Shown here: positions 9,440 through 17,660 of the stretch, piece after piece
Numbering within the stretch: position 1 is the first letter of the stretch
Layout of the letters: each line of letters begins with the position of its first letter
Assembly (NCBI RefSeq): GCF_044748305.1
Contig: NZ_JBIVFT010000009.1
Location: 115,051-179,050, forward strand
From: Arthrobacter_E sp044748305
Lineage (GTDB): Bacteria; Actinomycetota; Actinomycetes; Actinomycetales; Micrococcaceae
DNA length: 64,000 nucleotides
Direction: 5' to 3'
Program-made: the position numbers and the translations under genes
Notes under the pieces: generated by a model
Told to the model about the DNA's origin: nothing
The model's input: the letters and a program-made list of their open reading frames with translations, nothing else
Databases searched by the model: none

Positions 9440-10051
9440 TCAGCGTGCGCGCTGGACGTGCAGGATGCGGAAGGATTTCGCCGTCGAGAAACGGGATACG
9501 CCGAAGTCTGCGGGGAGAGCGTCGGCCAGCCACTTCTGCAGCGAATCAGAGCCGAGGTTCTTCTGAACCACCAGGTAGGCCTCGCCGCCCGGAGTGAGCC
9601 GGGGAAGCCAGTGCAGCAACAGCTCGTGCAGTTCGTTCTTGCCGATCCGGATCGGTGGGTTGGACCAGATCAGATCGAAACCGAGCGCAGGGTCCACATC
9701 CTCGGGACGGACCGCCGTGACGTTGCCCAGGCCGAGCAGGCCGGCGTTCTCCTGGGTCAGGGCCACACAGCGCTGATTGACGTCCACCGCGGTGACGTGT
9801 GCGGCCGGTGACTTGAGCGCGAGGGTCAGGGCGATCGGTCCCCATCCGCAGCCGATGTCGAGGAAAGAACCGTCGGCGGCGGGTTCCGGGGCCCCGGCCA
9901 GCAGCACGGCCGTGCCCTTGTCGACACCATCAGGGTTGAAGATGCCCGTGGACGTCCGGAGTGAGCGGTCCTGACCGTCGAGATGTACCCGGAGGTCCTT
10001 CCGGACGAACTCGCCGGCGGGCTCGCTGCTGAAATAGTGTGCGGACTCCAT
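9440..10051 (-). CDS. RsmC/RlmG-like class I SAM-dependent methyltransferase
   Basis: This is a 203-residue single-domain methyltransferase of the MTS type that modifies guanine N2 in rRNA in better-known members. The SAM-binding loop is FLDIGCGWGPIALTLAL, and the catalytic NPPY-type motif is SNPPIRIG. The N-terminal HYFSSEPAGEFVRKDLRV and ...FNPDGVDKGTAVLL are typical of actinobacterial homologues. The exact rRNA target cannot be read from sequence. It converges on dapF with a 7-bp gap. Confidence 0.87.
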   Translation of the reverse strand: MESAHYFSSEPAGEFVRKDLRVHLDGQDRSLRTSTGIFNPDGVDKGTAVLLAGAPEPAADGSFLDIGCGWGPIALTLALKSPAAHVTAVDVNQRCVALTQENAGLLGLGNVTAVRPEDVDPALGFDLIWSNPPIRIGKNELHELLLHWLPRLTPGGEAYLVVQKNLGSDSLQKWLADALPADFGVSRFSTAKSFRILHVQRAR

Positions 10052-10058
10052 GGATTCA

Positions 10059-10064
10059 AGCCTA
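10059..10064 (-). promoter_or_regulatory. putative -10 of leaderless methyltransferase transcript
   Basis: On the minus strand this reads TAGGCT, 7 nt before the ATG of the rRNA-methyltransferase-like gene. Confidence 0.45.
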
Positions 10065-10148
10065 ATGTGTGAGACGCCCGGTGCGAGCCCGGTTGGCCGG
10101 GGACCCGGCCTGCCATGGCCGCTCGTCCGAGGGCCTCGTCCCGCCTGC

Positions 10149-10154
10149 TATCAT
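10149..10154 (+). promoter_or_regulatory. putative extended -10 promoter of the hflX leader
   Basis: TATCAT is preceded by TGC, giving an extended -10 (TGn-TATCAT). A 5-codon reading frame starts 6 nt downstream. The interval 10052-10413 between the divergent methyltransferase and hflX holds only this element, the mini-ORF and weak hairpins such as CCTC-TGTT-GAGG at 10204-10215. Confidence 0.35.
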
Positions 10155-10160
10155 GGATGG

Positions 10161-10178
10161 ATGCTGTCTTTCCTGTAA
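10161..10178 (+). CDS. possible 5-codon leader peptide upstream of hflX (MLSFL)
   Basis: ATG-CTG-TCT-TTC-CTG-TAA begins 6 nt after TATCAT, so it would be the first codon of a leaderless transcript reading toward hflX. Ribosome-targeting antibiotic resistance genes, including some hflX homologues, are controlled by short leader ORFs. Whether this one is translated is inference. Confidence 0.25.
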   Translation: MLSFL

Positions 10179-10413
10179 TCGTGTCCCGGCCCGCGACCGA
10201 GAACCTCTGTTGAGGATTCCCGGACCACGCCCCGCGCCGGTAGACCTCCGCAAACCAGACCCTGGCGGTGCGGTATGACAGGAATCCCTCTCTGCGGTGA
10301 GATCACCTCGACGCTCCGGAGACGACTTCAGATCCCTGACGCACCCCTTCCCATCCCGTCCCACGATGTCGGAGCAGCCGACTAGCATGGGACTGAACGC
10401 TTTGAGGGAGACC

Positions 10414-11955
10414 ATGACTGAAAACACTCATTCCGGTTCCGAGTTGAGCCCGGAGGAGATGCAAGCCGTCATCGAGCGCATCCTGGCCACCGAACAGGCC
10501 GACTCCGGGACCGACCGCGGCCGTGTGCTGGGCGGAAAAGCCCAGGCGCTGTCGGTGCTGGAGAAAGAACACAGCGAGTTCGACGGCGAGCAGCAGGAAC
10601 TGGCGGAACGCCGTGCCCTGCGCCGCACCGCCGGGCTCTCCACGGAGCTCGAAGACGTCACCGAAGTCGAGTACCGGCAGCTGCGCCTGGAGCGCGTGGT
10701 GCTTGCAGGGCTCTGGACTGAAGGCACCTTGGCCGATGCGGAGAACTCCCTGCGGGAGCTCGCCGCACTGGCTGAGACGGCCGGTTCCGAAGTTCTGGAC
10801 GGTCTCGTGCAGAAGCGCGCCAAGCCGGACCCCGGGACCTTCCTGGGTTCGGGCAAGGCTCTGGAGCTTCGGGACATCGTGATGGCCACCGGCGCGGACA
10901 CCGTGGTGGTGGATTCAGAGCTGGCGCCGTCCCAGCGTCGTGCTCTGGAAGACATCGTCAAGGTGAAGGTCATCGACCGCACCTCGCTGATTCTGGACAT
11001 CTTCGCCCAGCATGCCAAGAGCCGCGAGGGCAAGGCCCAGGTGGAACTGGCGCAGCTCGAGTACCTGCTGCCGCGCTTGCGCGGCTGGGGCGAATCGATG
11101 TCCCGGCAGGCCGGCGGCCAGGTCGGCAGCGGCGGCGCGGGCATGGGGTCTCGTGGTCCCGGCGAGACCAAGATCGAACTGGACCGCCGGAAGATCCGCA
11201 ACCGCATGGCCAAGCTCCGCAAGGAGATCGAGGGCATGAAACCCGCCCGGGAGGCCAAACGCGCCAATCGCAAGCGGAACGAGGTGCCGTCGGTCGCGAT
11301 CGCCGGTTACACCAACGCCGGGAAGTCGTCCTTGCTCAACCGTCTGACGGATGCGGGCGTCCTGGTGGAGAACGCGCTGTTCGCCACCCTGGATCCCACG
11401 GTCCGCCGGGCTCAGACGCCTGACGGCATCACCTACACGCTCGCGGATACCGTGGGCTTCGTCCGTTCGCTGCCGACGCAGTTGGTGGAAGCATTCCGTT
11501 CGACGCTGGAAGAGGTCGCGGACGCTGATCTGATCCTTCACGTCGTCGATGCCTCCCACCCGGATCCGGAAGGCCAGATCGCCGCCGTCCGGACCGTGTT
11601 CACCGAGGTGGACGCACGAAAGGTGCCGGAGATCATCGTGCTGAACAAGGCCGATGCCGCGGATCCCTTCGTGCTGGAGAGGATCCGTCAGCGGGAGCCG
11701 CGCACCATGGTCGTCTCCGCTCGCACGGGTGCCGGGATCCCGGAACTGCTGGAAGAGGTCAGCCGTTCCATTCCGCGGCCCGATGTCCGGCTGGAGATTC
11801 TGGTCCCGTACCAGCGTGGCGATGTGCTGAGCAAGCTGCACGAGGGGGAGTCGGAGATTCTTTCGATCGAACATCTCGGAGAAGGAAGCCGAGTGAGCGT
11901 CATCGTCCGTAAGTCCCTGGCAGCAGAACTGGAGCAGTTCGTCATCCATGAGTGA
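10414..11955 (+). CDS. hflX: ribosome-splitting GTPase HflX
   Basis: HflX binds the ribosomal E site and separates stalled 70S ribosomes after stress. The glycine-rich linker (GGQVGSGGAGMGSRGPGETKIELDRR) precedes the G domain with G1 GYTNAGKSSLLN, G3 DTVGFVRSL and G4 NKAD. I place the start at the ATG at 10414 (MTENTHSGSELSPEEMQ), giving 513 residues, because similarity begins at SPEEMQAVIERIL; in-frame ATGs at 10366 and 10387 remain possible. The last 8 bases overlap the dinG-type gene. Confidence 0.95.
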   Translation: MTENTHSGSELSPEEMQAVIERILATEQADSGTDRGRVLGGKAQALSVLEKEHSEFDGEQQELAERRALRRTAGLSTELEDVTEVEYRQLRLERVVLAGLWTEGTLADAENSLRELAALAETAGSEVLDGLVQKRAKPDPGTFLGSGKALELRDIVMATGADTVVVDSELAPSQRRALEDIVKVKVIDRTSLILDIFAQHAKSREGKAQVELAQLEYLLPRLRGWGESMSRQAGGQVGSGGAGMGSRGPGETKIELDRRKIRNRMAKLRKEIEGMKPAREAKRANRKRNEVPSVAIAGYTNAGKSSLLNRLTDAGVLVENALFATLDPTVRRAQTPDGITYTLADTVGFVRSLPTQLVEAFRSTLEEVADADLILHVVDASHPDPEGQIAAVRTVFTEVDARKVPEIIVLNKADAADPFVLERIRQREPRTMVVSARTGAGIPELLEEVSRSIPRPDVRLEILVPYQRGDVLSKLHEGESEILSIEHLGEGSRVSVIVRKSLAAELEQFVIHE

Positions 11956-14023
11956 GGCGTCCAAAGAGCAGGAGACCGGGAGGGACACGCCCGCCGTCGA
12001 GCGGGCGCTGTCCCTCCTGGACACCGCCGTCGGCGGGATGGGTGGCCAGAGCCGCCCCGGTCAGCACGAGATGGTCCGGCAGGTCGCCACCGCCCTGGAG
12101 GAGCAGCGTCATCTGCTGGTCCAGGCCGGGACGGGGACGGGCAAGTCACTGGGGTATCTGGTGCCGGTGCTCGATGATGCGATGCGCAATGGCAACCGTG
12201 CCGTGATTTCGACGGCCACGCTCGCCCTCCAGGCGCAGATCATGGGCCGGGATCTGCCACGCCTGCTCAAGGCGCTCGACCCCGAACTCCCGCGTCCGGT
12301 CCGTACGGCGCTGGTCAAGGGCCGTTCCAACTATCTCTGCATGCACAAGGTGGCCGGAGGATTCCCGGAGGAGGATCCGGCCGAGGACCAGCTCTTCGGC
12401 ATGGGCGGTGACGGGGCGCTTTTCAGTTCCAGCACCGGCCCGAGCCTGGGCAGCGGGCCGGGCACTCAGCTGGGCCGTGAAATCCTGCGACTGCGTGAGT
12501 GGGCTCAGGAAACCGATTCGGGGGACCGGGACGAATTGACCCCCGGTGTCTCCGAACGGGCCTGGCGTCAGGTCTCGGTGACCGCTCTCGAATGCCTCGG
12601 CCCGCAGAAGTGCCCCATGTCGGAGGAGTGTTTCAGCGAGCGTGCGCGCGCGGTCGCGGCGGAGTCCGATGTCATCGTCACCAATCACGCCATGCTGGCG
12701 ATCAACGCCTTCGAAGGTGTCGCCGTGCTGCCCGAGTACGACGTCGTGGTGGTCGACGAGGCGCATGAGCTTCAGGACCGGGTGACGGGCGCCGTCACCG
12801 GACAGCTGTCGGAGGCCATGGTGACCGCGGCGGCACGGGCCGCGCGGCGTCACGCCCATATCGACGTCGATGCCCTGGATGCGTCCGCACGGGGTCTGGA
12901 GGCCGAGCTCGGGTTACTGTCCACGGGTCTTCTGCCGCGCGGGCCTGAGGAGCCTTTGGCTCTGGCGATCGACGCCGTGCGCGAGGCGTGCCGAGCCGCC
13001 TTGTCGGATTCGAAGCCCGAGCAGGGGCAGTCTCCGGATGGTGCGCTCCAGGCCGCCAGGTCCCGTCTGACACAGCTTCTCGAGGTCAGCGAGCGGCTCC
13101 TGGTCGCGGCCGAACGCCAGGAGGTGGTCTGGCTGACCCGCAGCGGCACGTTCGAACCCGGCGCCGGTTACCGGCCGGCCGAGGACGATGCGCCGGCCAC
13201 TGTAACGGTCGCCCCGTTGAGTGTGGCGATGAAGCTGCGTGATGGACTGTTCGACGGGCATACCGCGATCCTGACCTCGGCGACCCTCGCGATCGGCGCC
13301 GCGTTCGAGCAGGCGGCCGGTGAGGTCGGGCTCAGGGGTCCTGGGGCACCCGATTGGACCGGGGTGGATGTGGGTTCCCCGTTCGACTACCCGCGCCAGG
13401 GCATGCTGTATGTGGCACGTCACCTGCCCAAACCCGGCCGCGGCATCTCGTCGGAAGCGTTGGATGAGGTCGTGGATCTCATCAAGGCGTCCAATGGGGG
13501 AGCGCTGGGGCTTTTCTCCTCGCGGCGTGCGGCGGAGGAAGCGGCGGAATATGTGCGGGAGCGCGTGGACGTGCCGGTGCTCTGCCAAGGGGAGGCGACC
13601 ATGAGCTCCCTGATCGACGAATTCGCGCAGGACCGGGACAGCTGTCTCTTCGGCACCCTCACACTCTGGCAGGGTGTCGACGTACCGGGCGACTCCTGCC
13701 GTCTGGTCATCATGGACAGGATTCCGTTCCCTCGTCCTGACGACCCGCTCAACACCGCACGGTCCCGGGCCGTGGCGCAGAACGGGGGCAATGGCTTCAT
13801 GGCCGTTTCCGCCAGCAGCGCGGCCATCAAGATGGCCCAGGGGGCCGGCCGCCTGATCCGCTCCACTGCGGACAAGGGGGTCGTGGCTGTTCTGGATTCC
13901 CGGCTCGCCACCGAACGTTATGGCGGGTTCATCCGGTCCACGCTCCCGCCGTTCTGGGCGACCGTGGACCGTGCCGTGGTGCTGTCCGCACTCAGCAGGC
14001 TGGCGACCGCGTCGACCTCGTGA
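11948..14023 (+). CDS. dinG: DinG-family ATP-dependent DNA helicase
   Basis: This 691-residue XPD/DinG-type helicase of superfamily 2 unwinds DNA 5' to 3', probably at R-loops and forks. Walker A is QAGTGTGKS and the DEAH box is VVVVDEAHELQD. Four cysteines between these motifs (NYLCMHK, ALECLG, QKCP, EECF) fit an Fe-S cluster. C-terminal motifs include LFGTLTLWQGVDVPGD (motif V) and MAQGAGRLIRS (motif VI, Q-GRLIR). It overlaps hflX by 8 bases and ends at a strong terminator. Confidence 0.93.
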   Translation: MSEASKEQETGRDTPAVERALSLLDTAVGGMGGQSRPGQHEMVRQVATALEEQRHLLVQAGTGTGKSLGYLVPVLDDAMRNGNRAVISTATLALQAQIMGRDLPRLLKALDPELPRPVRTALVKGRSNYLCMHKVAGGFPEEDPAEDQLFGMGGDGALFSSSTGPSLGSGPGTQLGREILRLREWAQETDSGDRDELTPGVSERAWRQVSVTALECLGPQKCPMSEECFSERARAVAAESDVIVTNHAMLAINAFEGVAVLPEYDVVVVDEAHELQDRVTGAVTGQLSEAMVTAAARAARRHAHIDVDALDASARGLEAELGLLSTGLLPRGPEEPLALAIDAVREACRAALSDSKPEQGQSPDGALQAARSRLTQLLEVSERLLVAAERQEVVWLTRSGTFEPGAGYRPAEDDAPATVTVAPLSVAMKLRDGLFDGHTAILTSATLAIGAAFEQAAGEVGLRGPGAPDWTGVDVGSPFDYPRQGMLYVARHLPKPGRGISSEALDEVVDLIKASNGGALGLFSSRRAAEEAAEYVRERVDVPVLCQGEATMSSLIDEFAQDRDSCLFGTLTLWQGVDVPGDSCRLVIMDRIPFPRPDDPLNTARSRAVAQNGGNGFMAVSASSAAIKMAQGAGRLIRSTADKGVVAVLDSRLATERYGGFIRSTLPPFWATVDRAVVLSALSRLATASTS

Positions 14024-14028
14024 CGCGA

Positions 14029-14060
14029 AACGACCGGGTGGCGAGAGCCACCCGGTCGTT
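14029..14060 (+). terminator. terminator after the hflX-dinG operon
   Basis: Perfect 14-bp arms (AACGACCGGGTGGC and complement) enclose the tetraloop GAGA and are followed by CTGATT. It also lies downstream of the convergent lexA gene and may serve both. Confidence 0.8.
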
Positions 14061-14107
14061 CTGATTCCCGGTGAAACCGGCTGATGCACCTCTGAGAGGG
14101 TGCCTGC

Positions 14108-14827
14108 TCAGAGGGAGCGCAGCACCGATACCACCTTGCCCATGACGGTCGCGTGATCGCCGAGGATGGGCTCGTACTGGGTGTTCTGCGGCAGAAGCCA
14201 GGTGTGGCCGTCGCGTTGCCGGAAGGTCTTCACGGTCGCCTCGTCGTCGAGGAGAGCGGCCACGATGTCGCCGTTCTCCGCCGTGTTCTGCCGCCGGACG
14301 ACCACCCAGTCGCCGTCACAGATGGCGGCGTCGATCATGGAGTCACCGGCCACCTTGAGCATGAAGAGCTCGCCGTGGCCCACGAGTTGCCGGGGCAGCG
14401 GCATGACGTCCTCCACCTGCTGATCGGCGAGGATGGGACCGCCGGCCGCGATCCGGCCGACGAGCGGCACCATCGCCGCATCCGAGGCCGTGCTCAACTC
14501 TGCGACGACCGAGAGGGATCTTTCGGGCGACGGCGCTTGCGGCCGCGCCGAGGTCTCCAACGTGAGCGGGATCAGGATCTCCATGGCGCGGGGCCGCTTG
14601 GGGTCCCTGCGGATGTACCCGAGGCGTTCCAGCTGACTGAGCTGATGGGTCACGCTGGACAGGCTGGCGAGTCCGACGGTGTCGCCGATCTCCCGCATGG
14701 ACGGCGGATAGCCATTGGACTCCACCGAGCGCTGGATGGTCTCGAGGATCTTCTTCTGCCGAGGAGTGAGGCCGCGGCTGACTGTCGGCTTGGTCTGTGC
14801 GGGCCCGTTCGATGAGGTCCTGGCCAT
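14108..14827 (-). CDS. lexA: SOS repressor LexA
   Basis: LexA represses SOS genes and cleaves itself when stimulated by RecA filaments. The N-terminal wHTH is about residues 18-80 (LTPRQKKILETIQ, YPPSMREIGDTVGLASLSSVTHQL). The peptidase domain has the Ala-Gly cleavage site in GRIAAGGPI, the nucleophile in GDSMID and the general-base lysine in ATVKTF. I chose the ATG at 14827 (MARTSSNG), which has GGGAG 5 nt upstream, over an in-frame start further upstream. The mRNA leader is about 240 nt long. Confidence 0.97.
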   Translation of the reverse strand: MARTSSNGPAQTKPTVSRGLTPRQKKILETIQRSVESNGYPPSMREIGDTVGLASLSSVTHQLSQLERLGYIRRDPKRPRAMEILIPLTLETSARPQAPSPERSLSVVAELSTASDAAMVPLVGRIAAGGPILADQQVEDVMPLPRQLVGHGELFMLKVAGDSMIDAAICDGDWVVVRRQNTAENGDIVAALLDDEATVKTFRQRDGHTWLLPQNTQYEPILGDHATVMGKVVSVLRSL

Positions 14828-14995
14828 TCTCACTCCCTTGCGTCGCCGGTCCGGACCCCGAGGGCCGGAACCGATTGCGTCCCTTGTCATTCCCGCATCG
14901 CGTCACTCCGGCGCGCCTTCGGCGTCGGAATCCCGCGGTGCCGGGTGCTCGTCTGCTGCCTGCCGGGCCGCTGGAAGGCGGTCCGGAACCGAGTT

Positions 14996-15036
14996 CCCTG
15001 GGACTTTCCCCAGGGACTGAAATTTTTGTCAGTCCC
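14996..15036 (-). promoter_or_regulatory. overlapping hairpins in the lexA mRNA leader
   Basis: Two stems share bases and cannot form together: CCCTGGG/CCCAGGG (14996-15002 with 15009-15015) and GGGACTGA/TCAGTCCC (15013-15020 with 15029-15036). They lie about 170-210 nt before the lexA start. A role in attenuation or stability is inference. Confidence 0.4.
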
Positions 15037-15076
15037 GTTTGATGTGCTTGGTCCAGCAGCGAACATCCTGATCCCA

Positions 15077-15106
15077 ACGCTAGGCGAGCGGGGCGTTCGA
15101 ATCAAA
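15077..15106 (-). promoter_or_regulatory. lexA promoter
   Basis: On the minus strand, TTTGAT (15101-15106) and TAGCGT (15077-15082) are separated by 18 bp. The -35 hexamer overlaps the SOS box at 15102-15117, as expected for autoregulation. Confidence 0.5.
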
Positions 15107-15117
15107 CATTTGTTCTA
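15102..15117. promoter_or_regulatory. SOS box for lexA
   Basis: TCAAAC-ATTT-GTTCTA matches TCGAAC-N4-GTTCGA in 10 of the 12 specified bases. It is the lexA-proximal of two LexA sites in this divergent region. Confidence 0.75.
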
Positions 15118-15124
15118 GCGAGTC

Positions 15125-15154
15125 TTGACAGTGTTCGTAGCTGTGTCCTAATAA
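15125..15154 (+). promoter_or_regulatory. strong promoter of the SOS-controlled LysM gene
   Basis: TTGACA (15125-15130) and TAATAA (15149-15154) are separated by 18 bp, close to the sigma-70 consensus and unusually AT-rich for this genome. The SOS box at 15170-15185 lies just past the expected transcription start, a good roadblock position. Confidence 0.75.
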
Positions 15155-15169
15155 TAGATTCAACAGGGT

Positions 15170-15185
15170 TCGAATACATGTTCGA
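15170..15185. promoter_or_regulatory. SOS box for the LysM gene
   Basis: TCGAAT-ACAT-GTTCGA has one mismatch to the actinobacterial SOS consensus. It lies between the promoter and the LysM coding region. Confidence 0.85.
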
Positions 15186-15277
15186 ACACGGCTGGATGAA
15201 CGGCATCGGGTGATCGAACGAAGATCCACTGATGGCGGGATGGAAGCCCGCAGGGCGGGTGGAAGCGAGGAAGAGAA

Positions 15278-15628
15278 ATGTCTGCACAGGTTGTCATGCC
15301 GAACGTGGCCCAGCTTGCTCCGCGTATGCGTCTGACCCGACGCGGAAGGTTCGTATTCTTCGGGCTCCCCGCTGCGCTGCTGCTCGCCACGCTGCTCACC
15401 CTCGCGCTGGGAGCGCTTCTGTCGCCGGCCAAGGCGAGTGACTCCTCCGATTCCACTCGGCAGATGGCAACCATCGTCGTTCAGCCGGGGGACACGCTGT
15501 GGAACATCGCCGAGCGCGTCGCACCGGGCAGGGATCCTCGCGACGTCGTCGGGGAGATCGCCAGCCTCAACGGTCTGGACGCCTCGCAGCTGAAGGCCGG
15601 TCAGGATCTGTTCATTCCGTCCAAGTGA
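15278..15628 (+). CDS. LysM-domain membrane protein, SOS-induced division-control candidate
   Basis: This 116-residue protein has a basic N-terminus, one transmembrane segment at about residues 27-50 and an extracytoplasmic LysM domain at about 64-113 (ATIVVQPGDTLWNIAERV...LKAGQDLFIPS). The gene is divergent from lexA and carries its own LexA site. This is the arrangement of Rv2719c (ChiZ) in mycobacteria, DivS in Corynebacterium and YneA in Bacillus, which block septation during SOS. A division-inhibitor role is inferred from synteny and domain structure. The start ATG has GAGGAAG upstream. Confidence 0.88.
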   Translation: MSAQVVMPNVAQLAPRMRLTRRGRFVFFGLPAALLLATLLTLALGALLSPAKASDSSDSTRQMATIVVQPGDTLWNIAERVAPGRDPRDVVGEIASLNGLDASQLKAGQDLFIPSK

Positions 15629-15860
15629 TCGGTCCGTGGCGCTGAACCGCCCCGGTTCGTTGACGGGCTTCTTCGGCGGCCGGCTTAGAGCTTGACCAGC
15701 TTCTTCGGCACTCTTCTTCGGCGATGTGCCGCGAAGCAGTCCGGCGGTCCGCTCCGACGCTGCGGCAGCGGGCTGTGACATTCCGAGCGGGGGCCGAGCG
15801 CCGCTGAGTGCTTTGTGATGGCGGGGGAGCAACAATTCCAGGCATCGGAACTGCTCAAAC
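15629..15860. other. intergenic region between the LysM gene and hisC
   Basis: No gene is supported here. A short hairpin, GAACCG-CCC-CGGTTC (15644-15658), may terminate the LysM transcript. The 10-mer CTTCTTCGGC occurs three times within about 60 bp (near 15668, 15699 and 15712). On the minus strand this gives AAG-rich codons resembling a Lys/Ala-rich protein tail, so it could be a decayed gene end. It could equally be chance. Confidence 0.35.
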
Positions 15861-15866
15861 TAGACT
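15861..15866 (+). promoter_or_regulatory. putative -10 of leaderless hisC transcript
   Basis: TAGACT lies 6 nt before the GTG start of hisC, with no room for a ribosome-binding site. Confidence 0.5.
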
Positions 15867-15872
15867 GTATGG

Positions 15873-16976
15873 GTGAGCGAACAACTGGAACGCCTGGCAA
15901 AGCTCCCCTTGCGTGAGAATCTCAGGGGGATCAGCCCTTACGGTGCACCGCAGATCGATGTGCCCGTTCTTCTGAACGTCAATGAGAACACCCATGGCGT
16001 GCCTGCTCCCGTTGTCGAGGCGATCAGTGCAGCGGTGACCGAGGCGGCCACCACTCTCAATCGGTATCCGGACCGGGAGTTCACCCGTCTGCGTTCCGCT
16101 CTCGCCGAGTATCTCGGGCATGGCCTGACTCCGGAGAACATCTGGGCTGCCAATGGCTCCAATGAAGTGCTCCAGCAGATTCTCCAGGCGTTCGGCGGTC
16201 CCGGTCGGACCGCGCTCGGATTCCCTCCCACCTACTCGATGTACCCGCTGCTGGCCAGCGGGACCGACACGGGCTACCTCAAGGGGGAACGTGACGGGGA
16301 TTTCGAGCTGGCCGCGGAGTCGGCCGCCCGACAGGTCCGGGACCTCGCGCCTCAGCTGGTCTTCCTCTGCTCGCCCAACAACCCGACCGGCACCAAGCTC
16401 GAGCTGGACGTGGTGGAAGCCGTCTACGAAGCCGGTGAGGCGAGCCAGACGATAGTCATCGTGGATGAGGCCTACCACGAGTTCGCTCACGAGGGCACGC
16501 CGAGCGCCCTGAGCCTTCTTCCCGGGCGGGAACGCCTGGTCGTCAGCCGAACCATGAGCAAGGCGTTTGCCCTGGCCGGTGCACGGCTCGGCTATCTTGC
16601 GGCCGCCCCGGAGGTGACCGATGCTCTCCGTCTGGTTCGCCTCCCGTATCACCTCTCCGCCATCACCCAGGCGACGGCATTGGCGGCTCTGGAGAACCGG
16701 GAGCTTCTGATGGCGGATGTCGAAGACATCAAGGTCCAGAGGGACAGGATCGTGACGGAGCTGCAGGCTCTGGGACTGAAACCGGCGGCCTCGGATTCCA
16801 ACTATGTATTCTTCGGGGGGCTGGATGACCCGGCCGCGATCTGGCAGGGCCTGCTCGACGCCGGGGTCCTGATCCGCGATGTCGGAATCCCGGGGCATCT
16901 GCGGGTCACCGCAGGTACCGAAGCAGAGACGACCGCCTTCCTGAACCGCCTGCGGGAACTGCTGGGCCGGAGCTGA
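15873..16976 (+). CDS. hisC: histidinol-phosphate aminotransferase
   Basis: HisC makes histidinol phosphate from imidazole-acetol phosphate with glutamate as amino donor. The 367-residue PLP fold-type I enzyme has its Schiff-base lysine at K230 (SRTMSKAFALAGARLGY). Other landmarks are SPNNPTGT (166-173), IVDEAYHEF and NRYPD. It opens a his cluster: hisC, hisB, hisH, a small membrane protein and priA. hisD, which often precedes hisC, is not in this window. Confidence 0.96.
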   Translation: MSEQLERLAKLPLRENLRGISPYGAPQIDVPVLLNVNENTHGVPAPVVEAISAAVTEAATTLNRYPDREFTRLRSALAEYLGHGLTPENIWAANGSNEVLQQILQAFGGPGRTALGFPPTYSMYPLLASGTDTGYLKGERDGDFELAAESAARQVRDLAPQLVFLCSPNNPTGTKLELDVVEAVYEAGEASQTIVIVDEAYHEFAHEGTPSALSLLPGRERLVVSRTMSKAFALAGARLGYLAAAPEVTDALRLVRLPYHLSAITQATALAALENRELLMADVEDIKVQRDRIVTELQALGLKPAASDSNYVFFGGLDDPAAIWQGLLDAGVLIRDVGIPGHLRVTAGTEAETTAFLNRLRELLGRS

Positions 16977-17045
16977 TCCGGGTCGGTCCCTCGTGCCCGG
17001 CGGCACACTTGAATTTCATCAGCGCGAACACCAAGGAGCATCAGC

Positions 17046-17660
17046 ATGAGCGCAGCGGCCACGCCCCGCACCGCCACCATGGAGCGGACGACGAGTGAGT
17101 CGAGCGTCTTCGTCAGTATCGATCTGGACGGCACCGGTGTCGCCGACATCAGCACCACCGTGCCCTTCTACGACCATATGCTGAACGCATTGTGCAAGCA
17201 CTCGCTCATCGACCTCACGGTCCGGGCCACCGGAGACACCCACATCGATGCCCACCACACGGTGGAGGATGTGGCGATCACTTTCGGTGAGGTGCTCAAG
17301 CGCGCGCTCGGGGACAAGGCCGGGATCCGTCGCTTCGGCGACGCCACGGTGCCGCTCGACGAGGCGCTGGCGCGCGCCGTCGTCGACGTTTCCGGCCGCC
17401 CGTATCTGGTGCACGACGGTGAGCCGGCCGGTCAGGAGTACCACCTGATCGGTGGACACTTCACCGGCTCCCTGACCCGGCACGTCTTCGAGGCCATCAC
17501 CCTGCACGCGGGAATCTGCCTGCACATGGACGTCCTGCGTGGCAGGGATCCGCACCACATCGTGGAGGCCCAGTTCAAGGCTTTCGCCAGGGCCTTGCGC
17601 GCGGCAGTCGAACCGGACCCCCGGGTTGAAGGCATTCCCTCCACCAAGGGTGCGCTGTGA
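17046..17660 (+). CDS. hisB: imidazoleglycerol-phosphate dehydratase
   Basis: HisB dehydrates imidazole glycerol phosphate, the step before HisC. The manganese-binding motifs are DHMLNALCKH, HIDAHHTVEDVAI, and DPHHIVEAQFKAFARAL near the C-terminus. The protein has 204 residues, the normal monofunctional length, without the HisN phosphatase domain of enterobacterial HisB. The ATG at 17046 has AAGGAG at about 8 nt. The stop overlaps the hisH start by 4 bases. Confidence 0.97.
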   Translation: MSAAATPRTATMERTTSESSVFVSIDLDGTGVADISTTVPFYDHMLNALCKHSLIDLTVRATGDTHIDAHHTVEDVAITFGEVLKRALGDKAGIRRFGDATVPLDEALARAVVDVSGRPYLVHDGEPAGQEYHLIGGHFTGSLTRHVFEAITLHAGICLHMDVLRGRDPHHIVEAQFKAFARALRAAVEPDPRVEGIPSTKGAL

